Assembly: GCA_934102255.1 (NCBI GenBank)
Contig: CAKOSN010000003.1
Span: 32,397 to 96,396 of the forward strand
DNA: 64,000 nt
Reading direction: 5' to 3'
DNA from: an uncultured Bacilli bacterium
GTDB taxonomy: Bacteria > Bacillota_I > Bacilli_A > RF39 > UBA660
The position numbers and the translations under genes were made by a program. Below the pieces are notes generated by a model that saw only the letters and a program-made list of their open reading frames with translations, ran no database searches and was not told the DNA's origin. Below, piece by piece: positions 51,282 to 60,458 of the stretch (its first letter is position 1; each line of letters starts with the position of its first letter).

Positions 51282-53164
51282 TTTTCAAATCTCTCCTCTA
51301 CATCTGCTAAAACCATAATTAAACCAGCATAGAAAATAATACAACGTTCCCCATTTTTCTCTATTTTATATGGCATTAAACGTAACCAATGAATAATTTC
51401 ATGATAGAAGATGCTCTTTAATCCTTCTTCTTTAAATTTGTCTAATAAATATTTAGTATATTCATTATATAACTCATAATATCTTGATGATTTAGTAAAT
51501 AGAAATTCAATTTTTTCATCATCATAAGATACTTGCTTAGTATTCATTAAAAATTCATAGCCACCATGAATAGATTGTAATAATTTACCATAATCTAGAT
51601 AAGGAGAATCATGTAAATTACCCGTATTAGGATCAATTATATAATAATTCTTAGAATTTTTTTTATTATTTTTTACACAAATTATATTTTCTATTGTTAA
51701 ATCACCATGAATATCTGCATAATAATCATTTTTAAATATTTCGTAAAGATGTTCATGAGTCAAATACTTTTTATAATATGCTAAATTATGATATTTTTTA
51801 CCATTTATATAAACATAATCATTTTTTAATAATGGCTTTAAATACGTACTCTTTTCGATTTTTTCAATATTTTTATCAACTTTTGTGGAAATATATTTTT
51901 CAATTGTTTCCTTATCAGCCGGACGCCTATTTAAACTATGTAAATTTTTATCAATATCAATTAAGGCGGCTTTTAAAGTACTCCAAGCCTCTTTCATAGT
52001 TGAGGTATGAACGTAATTAAAGCAAGTTACCGCCTCTTTAACATAAGGCATATCATAACAACAAACATCATCTTTATAATACTCAAAATCAATTTTAGTT
52101 AAAGTTAACCTTTTTTCATGAGCGTGAATCCATTTTACTTGATCATATAATTTACTAGCATCTTTACCAAAAGAATATTTGCGATAAAATAAATTTCCGT
52201 CTTTATTACATAACATTGTTGTAGCATTACTACCAGCCGAATAATCTTCGATTATGGCAACATCATTATTTAGTTCAATATACTTTTTAAAATAAGCACT
52301 ATTACCACCATTAAAATATTGTTCCAAAAAAGCAAGTCTATCAGCCATATTTATATGTGGTAATATTTCAATATAATGTTTTCTAGAATCTTTATTTTTC
52401 ATTTTATAAGAAATAATATACATTATCAAGGATGGTATAATACAGTATAACCCCACAATAATAATGAAGTTTTGCGAATATTTTAATATCTCAAGCAATA
52501 CTGATGAACATAAACCATTGGTAGAGAAAAACATATTAAACATTTCATAGAATTTCATATTTATATTAAATGTGGTTAAAGATTTAGCAAGCAAGAAGCA
52601 AGATAATATATTTAAAACCCACATTGCAATAGAATATAAGGTTAATTTTGCTTTATCTAATCGAGCAACAATATTTTCAAATGAAATAATAGAAAACCAG
52701 AAAAATTTTAAAATTTTAAGTTCTAGATTATTATTAAAAAGAGAAGCTATTTTATAAACTAAAAATTTCACTTGTTTTTTTAATAATGTTAATATGATAA
52801 ATGCTCCCAAAAAAATAAACAAAAGTATAATATAAAATACAGCATCTTTAACATCATTTAAAGAAAATAACCAAAAAGCAACATATATTAAACTAGCAAA
52901 TATAAAATCTAAAAATATTTCAACTACTATAGTTGCTAAAGAAAATGATGCCCCATTTTTCATTTGTTTACCATTTAAATAGCATCTAACTATATAACCT
53001 ATTTTAAATGGAAAGATTACGTTTATTAGGTTTCCTATTGCTAATGCCTGCGTGAGATTAGTATAGGAAACTTTCTCATAAGGCTCAATAAACAAAGCCT
53101 GACGATAAACTTTTATTATATTAGCAATTACTATAACAATAATGGCAAGAATTAAATATATCAT
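51278..53164 (-). CDS. Flippase-like membrane domain fused to a kinase-fold (phosphotransferase) domain
   Basis: 628 residues. Residues about 1-250 form 7-8 transmembrane helices of the lysylphosphatidylglycerol synthase transmembrane (flippase-like) type. Residues about 260-628 are an aminoglycoside-phosphotransferase/choline-kinase fold with YADIHGDLTIENII (HGDxxxxN) and YIIDPNTGNLHDS (DPN metal loop). A membrane protein that moves a lipid-linked unit and a cytoplasmic kinase are joined here. It overlaps the NTase and HAD genes by 4 bases each, so the three make one synthesis or activation unit. Confidence 0.85.
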   Translation of the reverse strand: MIYLILAIIVIVIANIIKVYRQALFIEPYEKVSYTNLTQALAIGNLINVIFPFKIGYIVRCYLNGKQMKNGASFSLATIVVEIFLDFIFASLIYVAFWLFSLNDVKDAVFYIILLFIFLGAFIILTLLKKQVKFLVYKIASLFNNNLELKILKFFWFSIISFENIVARLDKAKLTLYSIAMWVLNILSCFLLAKSLTTFNINMKFYEMFNMFFSTNGLCSSVLLEILKYSQNFIIIVGLYCIIPSLIMYIISYKMKNKDSRKHYIEILPHINMADRLAFLEQYFNGGNSAYFKKYIELNNDVAIIEDYSAGSNATTMLCNKDGNLFYRKYSFGKDASKLYDQVKWIHAHEKRLTLTKIDFEYYKDDVCCYDMPYVKEAVTCFNYVHTSTMKEAWSTLKAALIDIDKNLHSLNRRPADKETIEKYISTKVDKNIEKIEKSTYLKPLLKNDYVYINGKKYHNLAYYKKYLTHEHLYEIFKNDYYADIHGDLTIENIICVKNNKKNSKNYYIIDPNTGNLHDSPYLDYGKLLQSIHGGYEFLMNTKQVSYDDEKIEFLFTKSSRYYELYNEYTKYLLDKFKEEGLKSIFYHEIIHWLRLMPYKIEKNGERCIIFYAGLIMVLADVEERFEK

Positions 53165-53904
53165 TTTAGCACCCTTTTAAACCCTTCTGAATCCTTAGCC
53201 TTTTCATATTCATCTGGAGTTCCAAATGGCAAATGCAAATCACAAGTAAAATTTTTAATTATCATATGATTTTTAGCCATAACATTATAAACACCACTAA
53301 CAAAATATTCACTATAAGCACATTCTTTTAAATATTCTTCTGTACTTTTTTCAAAGATATTTTTGTTTCTAAAATAATAGGCTCCGCATATTGCTGATGT
53401 ACTTATGGCTTGTTTTTCGACTGTTCTTGTAACATTACCAAATTCATTTAATTCTAAGAAAGAATACTTAGGATCATTTGAAGTAAATGTCAGTAAGGCG
53501 CCATCAACACCTGTAAAATCGCCAGCCTTACAATAGTTATAAAAATCATTGCAAAGAAATAAATGATCACAATCATTAAAGACAATTGGCATATCATCAT
53601 TTATATTTTCAACACCTTTTAAGCAAGTTAAAACGGCACCGTTTAATAATTCCGGAATTACTACTATCTTCGCATCAGGAAAATATTTTTTTATAACCTT
53701 ATCAATATTAAATTCTTCAATATGTTGCTTTAAAACTACAAAAGTAACATCACTAACAGGCATAAAATTAGTAATTGATATTGTTGACCAATATAAAAAT
53801 GGATAACCATTAATTTCAATTAACGGTTTTGGCATTGTAAAACCATTTTTAAAAAATCTTGATCCAGCCCCACCCATAGGCATTATTAAATGTACTTTTT
53901 GCAT
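53161..53904 (-). CDS. Nucleotidyltransferase (NTP_transferase family)
   Basis: 247 residues: IMPMGGAGSRFFKNGFTMPKPLIE is the NTP_transferase loop (GGxGxR...PKPL), with a VFNDCDHLF metal motif near residue 96 and YFVSGVYNV near 205. It should activate a sugar- or alcohol-phosphate to an NDP derivative. With the overlapping kinase/flippase fusion and the HAD gene it resembles nucleotide-sugar trios of capsule loci; the sugar cannot be read from sequence. Confidence 0.88.
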   Translation of the reverse strand: MQKVHLIMPMGGAGSRFFKNGFTMPKPLIEINGYPFLYWSTISITNFMPVSDVTFVVLKQHIEEFNIDKVIKKYFPDAKIVVIPELLNGAVLTCLKGVENINDDMPIVFNDCDHLFLCNDFYNYCKAGDFTGVDGALLTFTSNDPKYSFLELNEFGNVTRTVEKQAISTSAICGAYYFRNKNIFEKSTEEYLKECAYSEYFVSGVYNVMAKNHMIIKNFTCDLHLPFGTPDEYEKAKDSEGFKRVLK

Positions 53905-53905
53905 T

Positions 53906-54616
53906 TTACTTCATCTCCTCTAAATCTTTTTTTACTTTTTTACTACCGTCCATCATTTTTTTACTTTGTTTTAGACGGGATACAAATCCGGTATTCCAAG
54001 ACGATTTGCCTTTCTCCCGATTTTTTAAATAAATTGGTAAATGATAAACGTTATAATTTTTCTTTTGTGCTAAAGCATACACATAAATATCGATAGTAAA
54101 ATCAAAAGGAAAATCTGGTAAATACTCTAAAAGATCTTTATTAAAAATTACGGGCATAGCCATTACATTTGCCATTTTCTTCTTAAATAAAATAGAATCA
54201 TATACTCCCATACCGAAAGTAAAAATATATTCAATAATTTTTCTATTTTTTCTTTTTCCTTTAAGTAATAATTTCTCGTCTTTATGTTCTTCGATATAAT
54301 CAAAGAAAGTTGTTAAATCTAAAGGATTATATTGCAAATCTGAATGAAGCCAGCCAACATAATCTCCAGTGGCTTGTTTTAGACCGGCAATAATGCCATA
54401 ACCATAACCCTTATTTTTATCGACATAGACAGCCTTTAAATACTTATTATCAAACGGAATTTGTTTTTCAAATATTTCCCTACTATTATCTGTCGAACCA
54501 TTTTCTACCAGAATAAACTCTGCTTTATATTTCTTTGGAAATTTATTAATTATATTAACTAAATCCATAAGATTTTCAGCCTCATTATAACAAGGCAAAA
54601 TTATAGAATATTTCAT
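53906..54616 (-). CDS. GtrB-like family 2 glycosyltransferase
   Basis: 236 residues: an N-terminal GT-A domain with ILPCYNEAENLMDL, VENGSTDNSREI and HSDLQYNP (DxD), and a short C-terminal tail. Only the DPM1/GtrB group lacks a long variable domain, and the adjacent GtrA makes the pair. It should transfer a sugar to undecaprenyl phosphate on the cytoplasmic face. It overlaps gtrA by 4 bases. Confidence 0.88.
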   Translation of the reverse strand: MKYSIILPCYNEAENLMDLVNIINKFPKKYKAEFILVENGSTDNSREIFEKQIPFDNKYLKAVYVDKNKGYGYGIIAGLKQATGDYVGWLHSDLQYNPLDLTTFFDYIEEHKDEKLLLKGKRKNRKIIEYIFTFGMGVYDSILFKKKMANVMAMPVIFNKDLLEYLPDFPFDFTIDIYVYALAQKKNYNVYHLPIYLKNREKGKSSWNTGFVSRLKQSKKMMDGSKKVKKDLEEMK

Positions 54617-54999
54617 TTTTTAACTTCCTTCTTAAAAACAATAATTTTTTGACTAAAATAATTTACAATCATAGCCGTTGCTGTTGCTATAACAAAAGAT
54701 ACTAACTTGTTATTTGTTAAAGTATATATAATAGTATTTATACTAGTATTAACAAATATATTTAATAATTGAGCCCCAATATATTTTATTATCATAGCCT
54801 TATTTATTTTTTCTCCATTTTCAAAAGTCCAATTCTTATTAAGAAAAAAAGAATAAATAGAGGCCATACCCATTGAAATCATTTTAGATAAAGATACAGA
54901 AAGCCAGTTACTAAGTAACATATATAAGCAAAAATCAATTAAAGTACTACTGGCTCCTGACAAGATAAATTTAAACTCACTTTTGTATCGTTGAACCAC
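54613..54999 (-). CDS. GtrA-family membrane protein
   Basis: 128 residues with four transmembrane helices: FILSGASSTLIDFCLYMLL, ASIYSFFLNKNWTFEN (the Asn-x-x-Trp-x-Phe GtrA motif) and VNYFSQKIIVFK at the end. GtrA proteins are thought to flip undecaprenyl-phosphate-linked sugars. It sits between GtrB-like and GT-C-like genes, as in O-antigen and wall-polymer glucosylation modules. Confidence 0.9.
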   Translation of the reverse strand: MVQRYKSEFKFILSGASSTLIDFCLYMLLSNWLSVSLSKMISMGMASIYSFFLNKNWTFENGEKINKAMIIKYIGAQLLNIFVNTSINTIIYTLTNNKLVSFVIATATAMIVNYFSQKIIVFKKEVKK

Positions 55000-56365
55000 A
55001 ATCGTTCACCTCACAATAAGAATCATTAACAGGAATAGTTACATACCAATCTAAAAAATCTGGACTAATATGAACATAAGCGTATTTATTACTCTTGTAG
55101 TCTACATAATCAGCAACACTAGCAAGTTCTTTAGCAGTTTCCAGTTCTGGATGATTAACTGCATGCCACAATGACACAAAGGCTATAAATAATATAGAAT
55201 AATACAAATAATTTATAGAAGATTTATTTTCTTTATATAGCGATATAACCACAGCATAAAAAGCAATTAGTGCTGGTAAAGAATGATACCATACTTGATA
55301 ACTGGTACTAATCATTTCCTGATAATAACCAATGAAATCTTCTCTTTTGAAATTAATCATAAAGTACAAGAAAAATATGGAACCTAAACAAAAGAAGACA
55401 TATTTTATTTTATCTTGCTTTTCTGCATTATATATAACAATTAACCATAAAATTAAACCAACTACAGTTGCTAAATTAGCATTAGATAAACTTAAATAAT
55501 TGTTAGTACCAAATATAAAGTTTATAGAACTAACAGTAAGTAAATATGAATAATAAAATAATGATTTTAATTGACTCAAACCTAACGATGGACTTGTTAT
55601 TGTATCAACATCTGTAATAAATAAAATAGCATAAGACTGTAGGGCTAGCGCTAAAACTAAGATTATTATTTTGATTATTTCATCTTTTTGATAATTCTTA
55701 AGTAAATTTTGGAAGGGATGATGCCAATTTATTTTCTTTAAAATATAATAAAGTAAAGAGAAGGCTATTATAAGTCCGGAAGGACTACTTAATATACATA
55801 CTACTAAGATTGGCAATATTTTATAAGATGGCAATTTATTATCTAGAATATTTAAACTAACTAAGAATAAAAGTATTCCACACCACCAGTGAATAGAAAC
55901 CCCGTTATATAATAACCAAGCAAAATTAGATATTAATATTAAAGAAAGAAAAGAAATAATCATTCGAACTTTTCGAGACTTGATTATACCTTCAAACTCA
56001 TTAGATACAAAGTAAGCACAAACAAATGAACTAAAGAGCATTGCTAAAATTTTTTGAGTATTAGCAAGAACATAAACACTATTAAAAATTTTAGCCAGCG
56101 TTACACTAATTAGGGCAAATAATCTGGATAACAGATTAAAATAACCACCATAAGTTTTAAATAAGGAACCCAATCCTAATTCTAAATATTGATTTAAGAA
56201 TATTCTTCCATCTTCGGCAAATAAATAAGGGGCTTTAACAATTCCTTTATTTAAAAATAGCATGGTAGCAAAACTTACTAAAAACATTATAAACATTACA
56301 AAATAGTTATTTTGAAATAATTTTTTGATATTAAAATCATTTTTCTTTTTATTAGTTTTTCTCAT
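54977..56365 (-). CDS. Polytopic membrane protein, GT-C glycosyltransferase candidate
   Basis: 462 residues, about 11-12 transmembrane helices. Near the N-terminus, outside the first helix, FAEDGRIFLNQ carries an acidic ED pair where GT-C enzymes bind the polyprenyl donor. The C-terminal portion is a soluble extracytoplasmic tail. It overlaps gtrA by 23 bases, so it is the third member of a GtrB/GtrA/GT-C module: GtrB charges the lipid, GtrA flips it, and this protein attaches the sugar to the polymer outside. The family name is not certain. Confidence 0.7.
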   Translation of the reverse strand: MRKTNKKKNDFNIKKLFQNNYFVMFIMFLVSFATMLFLNKGIVKAPYLFAEDGRIFLNQYLELGLGSLFKTYGGYFNLLSRLFALISVTLAKIFNSVYVLANTQKILAMLFSSFVCAYFVSNEFEGIIKSRKVRMIISFLSLILISNFAWLLYNGVSIHWWCGILLFLVSLNILDNKLPSYKILPILVVCILSSPSGLIIAFSLLYYILKKINWHHPFQNLLKNYQKDEIIKIIILVLALALQSYAILFITDVDTITSPSLGLSQLKSLFYYSYLLTVSSINFIFGTNNYLSLSNANLATVVGLILWLIVIYNAEKQDKIKYVFFCLGSIFFLYFMINFKREDFIGYYQEMISTSYQVWYHSLPALIAFYAVVISLYKENKSSINYLYYSILFIAFVSLWHAVNHPELETAKELASVADYVDYKSNKYAYVHISPDFLDWYVTIPVNDSYCEVNDCGSTIQK

Positions 56366-56383
56366 TTTTAAACACCTATCTAA

Positions 56384-58237
56384 TTAATACCTACTAATAA
56401 TTTTAAAGACGTTTTTCTCAACATCACTACTATAAGAATCCATAAAAGAAAATTCATCCTTGACTTTTGTAGAAATGATTCCCGATTCAACCATAGCAAC
56501 ATAATTTCTACATAATAAATTTTTAGTGGGCTGATATTTTAAATATTTATTTATTATTTTTAGGTCATTAAAATAAATAGTAATAATATCATATATTTTA
56601 TTTAAATTTTTCTTCTTTTTTTCATCTAAAGTTTCATCATTATAAACCGGACTAACTTTACCATTTTGCTCTTTAAAGTATTGTAATTGACCATAAGGAG
56701 CCGTTAAAAAATATTCTAAAATTAAAGAATAATGATAAATTTTTTGATATTCAGTATTATCATTTATATCAAAGCAAAAATGCAAATGATTCTCTTCAGA
56801 ATATTTTTTAACGCTACTAGAATTAGTTAAGTAATAACCGTTTAAACCTTTATCTAACATTTTAGAAAGATTATATTGAATACTTCCAGAATACCCTAAA
56901 TCAATTAAATTTAAATCAATTTTTTTATAGTTAGGTATTAATTCTTTAATATACTTTTTATAACAACTATTTTCATTTTTGATATTGTTTTTAATATTTT
57001 TAAGATTGTTTTTTACAACTTTAACAACTTTATCATAATCATCTGGTAATTTTATTGAAAAATCATCATTTTCATAGTTAAAATGAAAATTTTTCATTAA
57101 AAAGTTTTTTAAAGTGCCACTATAATCATTTTTTAACAAATTAAATATATCTTCATCATTTTTTATAGAAGCCGTATTAGTGGCCTTTCTGGATGCTAGA
57201 AAATAATAGTGATTTTTCTTTTCTATTTTATTAATAGCACAATATTTATCATATAATTTGGTAAAATAATACCCTTCTCTTGCTAAAAATAATAAATTAT
57301 CTTGATTACTATCGATTACAAATTTTAAAAATTCTGTAAGCACTGGAGCATGGAACATATAAACAAAATCATCAAAGTCATCAATCATTAATGGACTAAA
57401 TGGACTATTGAATAACTTTTTATTAAACAGTAAACCTAAATAATAAGAATCACTACAAGTTCTTGTATCAATAAATTCTTTTAAGGATGGATAAAGACTA
57501 CATTTATGTAATAATTCCTTACTTGATAATATTTTTATAGTATCGATACCAAACTCTTTTGGATAAGTAACATCAGATAAATCATTATCGCCAAGATGAA
57601 TTATTTTTTGATGAGGATATTTTTCTTTAAGAAAAGGCCAAACTGATTTATCATCTTTTCTCTTGCCAATATCATTTGAAACATATAATTGCTCATATAA
57701 ACCTTTATAACCACAATTATCAAGAATTTCTGTTATTGTTTTTTTAGGAAGATACATATCGCTGACAATGATTACTCTCTTATTTAACTCATGCAATTTT
57801 TTTAACAAATCAAGCATATCATTTCGTGCTATTAACATTTCTTTTTCAATATTTATTTCGGCTTTTTTTAGGGTATTAGCAGCCGCTAAAGATATGTTGT
57901 TATCTTTAGCATACTGTTCATAAATCTCATCAAGATTAACATCGTGTTGATAGAAATTTCTCGCATTCCCTTCAGCTAATTTTCTTTTTTCTAAAAATTT
58001 TTCATCCGAGAAATATTCATTTAAAATTTTGAAAATATCATCCGGTTCATAAACGCATCTTGTTATTAAAGTATCAAATATATCAAAAGAAATAATATCA
58101 TACTTTTTTAAGTTAAAGAGAATATTTTCCTTACTTATTACTTCTTTAACTTGTTGCTCTTTTTTGAAAATATTTTTAACTTTTTTTCGAAAATCAAGTG
58201 GTAATTTTCGGTAAAGATTTAACAAATAATTCTTCAT
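56384..58237 (-). CDS. Large HAD-domain protein of polysaccharide clusters
   Basis: 617 residues. An N-terminal HAD domain (about 40-235) has SFDIFDTLITRCV (motif I, DIFDTL), VIIVSDMYLP (motif II) and IIHLGDNDLSDV (motif IV). The rest, with LLFLAREGYYFTKLYDKY and a second alpha/beta part, matches multidomain proteins found in capsular and exopolysaccharide loci. It may be a phosphatase or phosphotransferase on a sugar intermediate. Substrate unknown. Confidence 0.75.
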   Translation of the reverse strand: MKNYLLNLYRKLPLDFRKKVKNIFKKEQQVKEVISKENILFNLKKYDIISFDIFDTLITRCVYEPDDIFKILNEYFSDEKFLEKRKLAEGNARNFYQHDVNLDEIYEQYAKDNNISLAAANTLKKAEINIEKEMLIARNDMLDLLKKLHELNKRVIIVSDMYLPKKTITEILDNCGYKGLYEQLYVSNDIGKRKDDKSVWPFLKEKYPHQKIIHLGDNDLSDVTYPKEFGIDTIKILSSKELLHKCSLYPSLKEFIDTRTCSDSYYLGLLFNKKLFNSPFSPLMIDDFDDFVYMFHAPVLTEFLKFVIDSNQDNLLFLAREGYYFTKLYDKYCAINKIEKKNHYYFLASRKATNTASIKNDEDIFNLLKNDYSGTLKNFLMKNFHFNYENDDFSIKLPDDYDKVVKVVKNNLKNIKNNIKNENSCYKKYIKELIPNYKKIDLNLIDLGYSGSIQYNLSKMLDKGLNGYYLTNSSSVKKYSEENHLHFCFDINDNTEYQKIYHYSLILEYFLTAPYGQLQYFKEQNGKVSPVYNDETLDEKKKKNLNKIYDIITIYFNDLKIINKYLKYQPTKNLLCRNYVAMVESGIISTKVKDEFSFMDSYSSDVEKNVFKIISRY

Positions 58238-58246
58238 AATGCCTCC

Positions 58247-60457
58247 TTACACTCTAAATATTTTATGAATAGCACTAGCATATTTTCTTTTAATAAATCT
58301 TTTTATACGCACTAAATTTCTAACTGTTTTTGATGAATTTTTAGGGGCGATAGGAACTTCTTTAATAGCATCCATAGCCTCAATTACTTCTTTAGTCGGC
58401 ATAATTGGTTTGCGATTATAGATCATTTCCACATTACTATCAGCAATATTTTTTTCATCAATTGTATCATTAACAAATTTTAAAAATTCATTAAAACCTC
58501 TTTCAATAGGATATTTTTGCATAAACTTATAACCTGCATTGCTTAATTGTTTTTGGAGTTTTTCGTCATCCAAAATCTTTATAATAGCACTTGCCACTGC
58601 CTCGGGAGAGGTATCGGCAAGCAAAACGCCATCATCAGGAATATCATACAAATTGTTTTCACGATATAAATCTACAACTGGTAAGCCTGAGGCCATCATT
58701 TCAAAAGGAATTCTTGAAGGATTTGACGAACTCATACAAAGTCCAACTTTACATTTATTATATAGTTCGTTGCATTTTTCAATTGGCATAATATGTAAAT
58801 TTTCCACTTCAACATCAAGTTTAATATCAGTATCTGAGCCATATAAATATATTTTAACATCTGGACGTAATTTTTTTACTAATATTAACGCTTTGATTCC
58901 AATATTACTACATCTTCTAGCCTTTTCCGGTTGAAAAATAAAACAAACGGCATTTTCCTTTTTGACATTGTCTAGTTTTTTATAAACACTAGTATCTGCA
59001 CAAAAACTAAAATAATTCATTTCTTGATTAAATTCTGTATACAATTTATGGGCTAACCATTTACCAATACTAACACCGCTTAAGCCATACTTATAAGTAT
59101 GTTCCATTTCTAAATAAAGACCGCCCATTGGTTCAAACCACGGTTCAAAATCTTGAATAAAATAGGCTTTTTTCTTAACATTATTATTCATATAATATAA
59201 ATAATCAGGAGTTTTTATAGAATAAGTGGCAAAGGCTAAATCATACTCTTTTTGAAAAGAAATTCCCACATAAACATTGCATAGGCATTCCCCATAATAA
59301 TTAATAATTCTTTGCTTCATTGATTCATTAGTATTTGCATAATCTTCTTCTACATAAATATCACATTCAAAACCTTGTCTTACTAAAAAGTTGGCATTCT
59401 GAATCATTGTTCTAATACCACCAGAACCCTTAATTGGCCAAGGAATTATCCAGGCTATTTTTTTTGCTATCATACTACTTACCTCGTTTCTAAATTCCGC
59501 ACTAGTTTCCCCAATTATGCCACCATATCGAAATGATTGTTTATGAATTTGCTCACTGTTTAATTGAAATTTTTTTCTAATATCACTTTGAATAGTTAAA
59601 AGTTCTCTTATTTCAACTTCTCGTGATGCTACTGTACTTGTTGATTTAGAATGTTTACGAAAATAGTTTAAACTTTTATGACAATAGGCGACTTTTCCAT
59701 TACTAAGCAAAGTATAATAAATGAACCAATCCCCACTTATTTTAAATTTTTTGGCTTCTTCGATAATTTCAACCTGATTTCCTTTTTTAAAAACTACTGC
59801 AGATACATTTGGTATTGTATTGCAAACAGCCAAAGCCTCTTTTATTTCTTCCTTACCATCATTAATATAACTATGAAGCCATTTAGTTTTACTTACAGCA
59901 AGCATCCAATCGCGGCAATCATCACTTATAATCCGATTATCCTCATCTATACGCATACTCTCAGCATAGGATAAAACTACATCCTCATCTTCAAAGCCCC
60001 GCATAATATTTTCTAAAAAATGACTATTACAACTATCATCAGCCTCAGCAATCCAAACATAATCACCAGTTGCTAAAGTGAAGGCTTTTTGCCATTGACT
60101 AAATACAGATCCACTATTTTTTTCGTTTTTTACAAATTTGATAGCTATTTCAGAATGTTTTTTTATTATTTCTTCTATTTTTGCTACTGAATTATCCGTT
60201 GATTTATCATCTAAAATTATTAATTCATAAATTGGATAAGTTTGGAAAAGAATTGAATCAACTCTTTCTTCAATGTATTTTTCATAATTATAATTTGGTA
60301 TTATTACAGATACTTTTTTATATTGATCATTATATTCATGAAATTCACTATCATTTTTATATATAGTTACATGTCTATTATTTTTGAACTTTTTATATTT
60401 TTCGTATACACTATTTGGTGTTACTTTTAATAACATTTTTTTTACTTCATTTTTCAT
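58247..60457 (-). CDS. Bifunctional glycosyltransferase: GT2 plus WsaF/GT4-like domain
   Basis: 736 residues. Residues about 45-330 are a GT-A family 2 domain (VIIPNYNYEKYIEERVDSI, LDDKSTDNS and VWIAEADDSC as the DxD-like site). Residues about 335-690 are a second, GT-B-type domain resembling rhamnosyltransferases such as WsaF: WIIPWPIKGSGGIRTMIQNA, YFIQDFEPWF, MSSSNPSRIPFEMMASGLPVV. Two different linkages can be built by one chain. The N-terminal domain closely matches the C-terminal domain of the next protein upstream. Confidence 0.88.
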   Translation of the reverse strand: MKNEVKKMLLKVTPNSVYEKYKKFKNNRHVTIYKNDSEFHEYNDQYKKVSVIIPNYNYEKYIEERVDSILFQTYPIYELIILDDKSTDNSVAKIEEIIKKHSEIAIKFVKNEKNSGSVFSQWQKAFTLATGDYVWIAEADDSCNSHFLENIMRGFEDEDVVLSYAESMRIDEDNRIISDDCRDWMLAVSKTKWLHSYINDGKEEIKEALAVCNTIPNVSAVVFKKGNQVEIIEEAKKFKISGDWFIYYTLLSNGKVAYCHKSLNYFRKHSKSTSTVASREVEIRELLTIQSDIRKKFQLNSEQIHKQSFRYGGIIGETSAEFRNEVSSMIAKKIAWIIPWPIKGSGGIRTMIQNANFLVRQGFECDIYVEEDYANTNESMKQRIINYYGECLCNVYVGISFQKEYDLAFATYSIKTPDYLYYMNNNVKKKAYFIQDFEPWFEPMGGLYLEMEHTYKYGLSGVSIGKWLAHKLYTEFNQEMNYFSFCADTSVYKKLDNVKKENAVCFIFQPEKARRCSNIGIKALILVKKLRPDVKIYLYGSDTDIKLDVEVENLHIMPIEKCNELYNKCKVGLCMSSSNPSRIPFEMMASGLPVVDLYRENNLYDIPDDGVLLADTSPEAVASAIIKILDDEKLQKQLSNAGYKFMQKYPIERGFNEFLKFVNDTIDEKNIADSNVEMIYNRKPIMPTKEVIEAMDAIKEVPIAPKNSSKTVRNLVRIKRFIKRKYASAIHKIFRV

Positions 60458-60458
60458 T

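Noticed and set aside
54488..54497. A TGTCGAA match as another 0A box
   Set aside because: It lies inside a glycosyltransferase coding region, far from any promoter.
58539..58934. Plus-strand ORF opposite the GT2-GT4 gene
   Set aside because: Shadow of a clear glycosyltransferase; no ribosome site.
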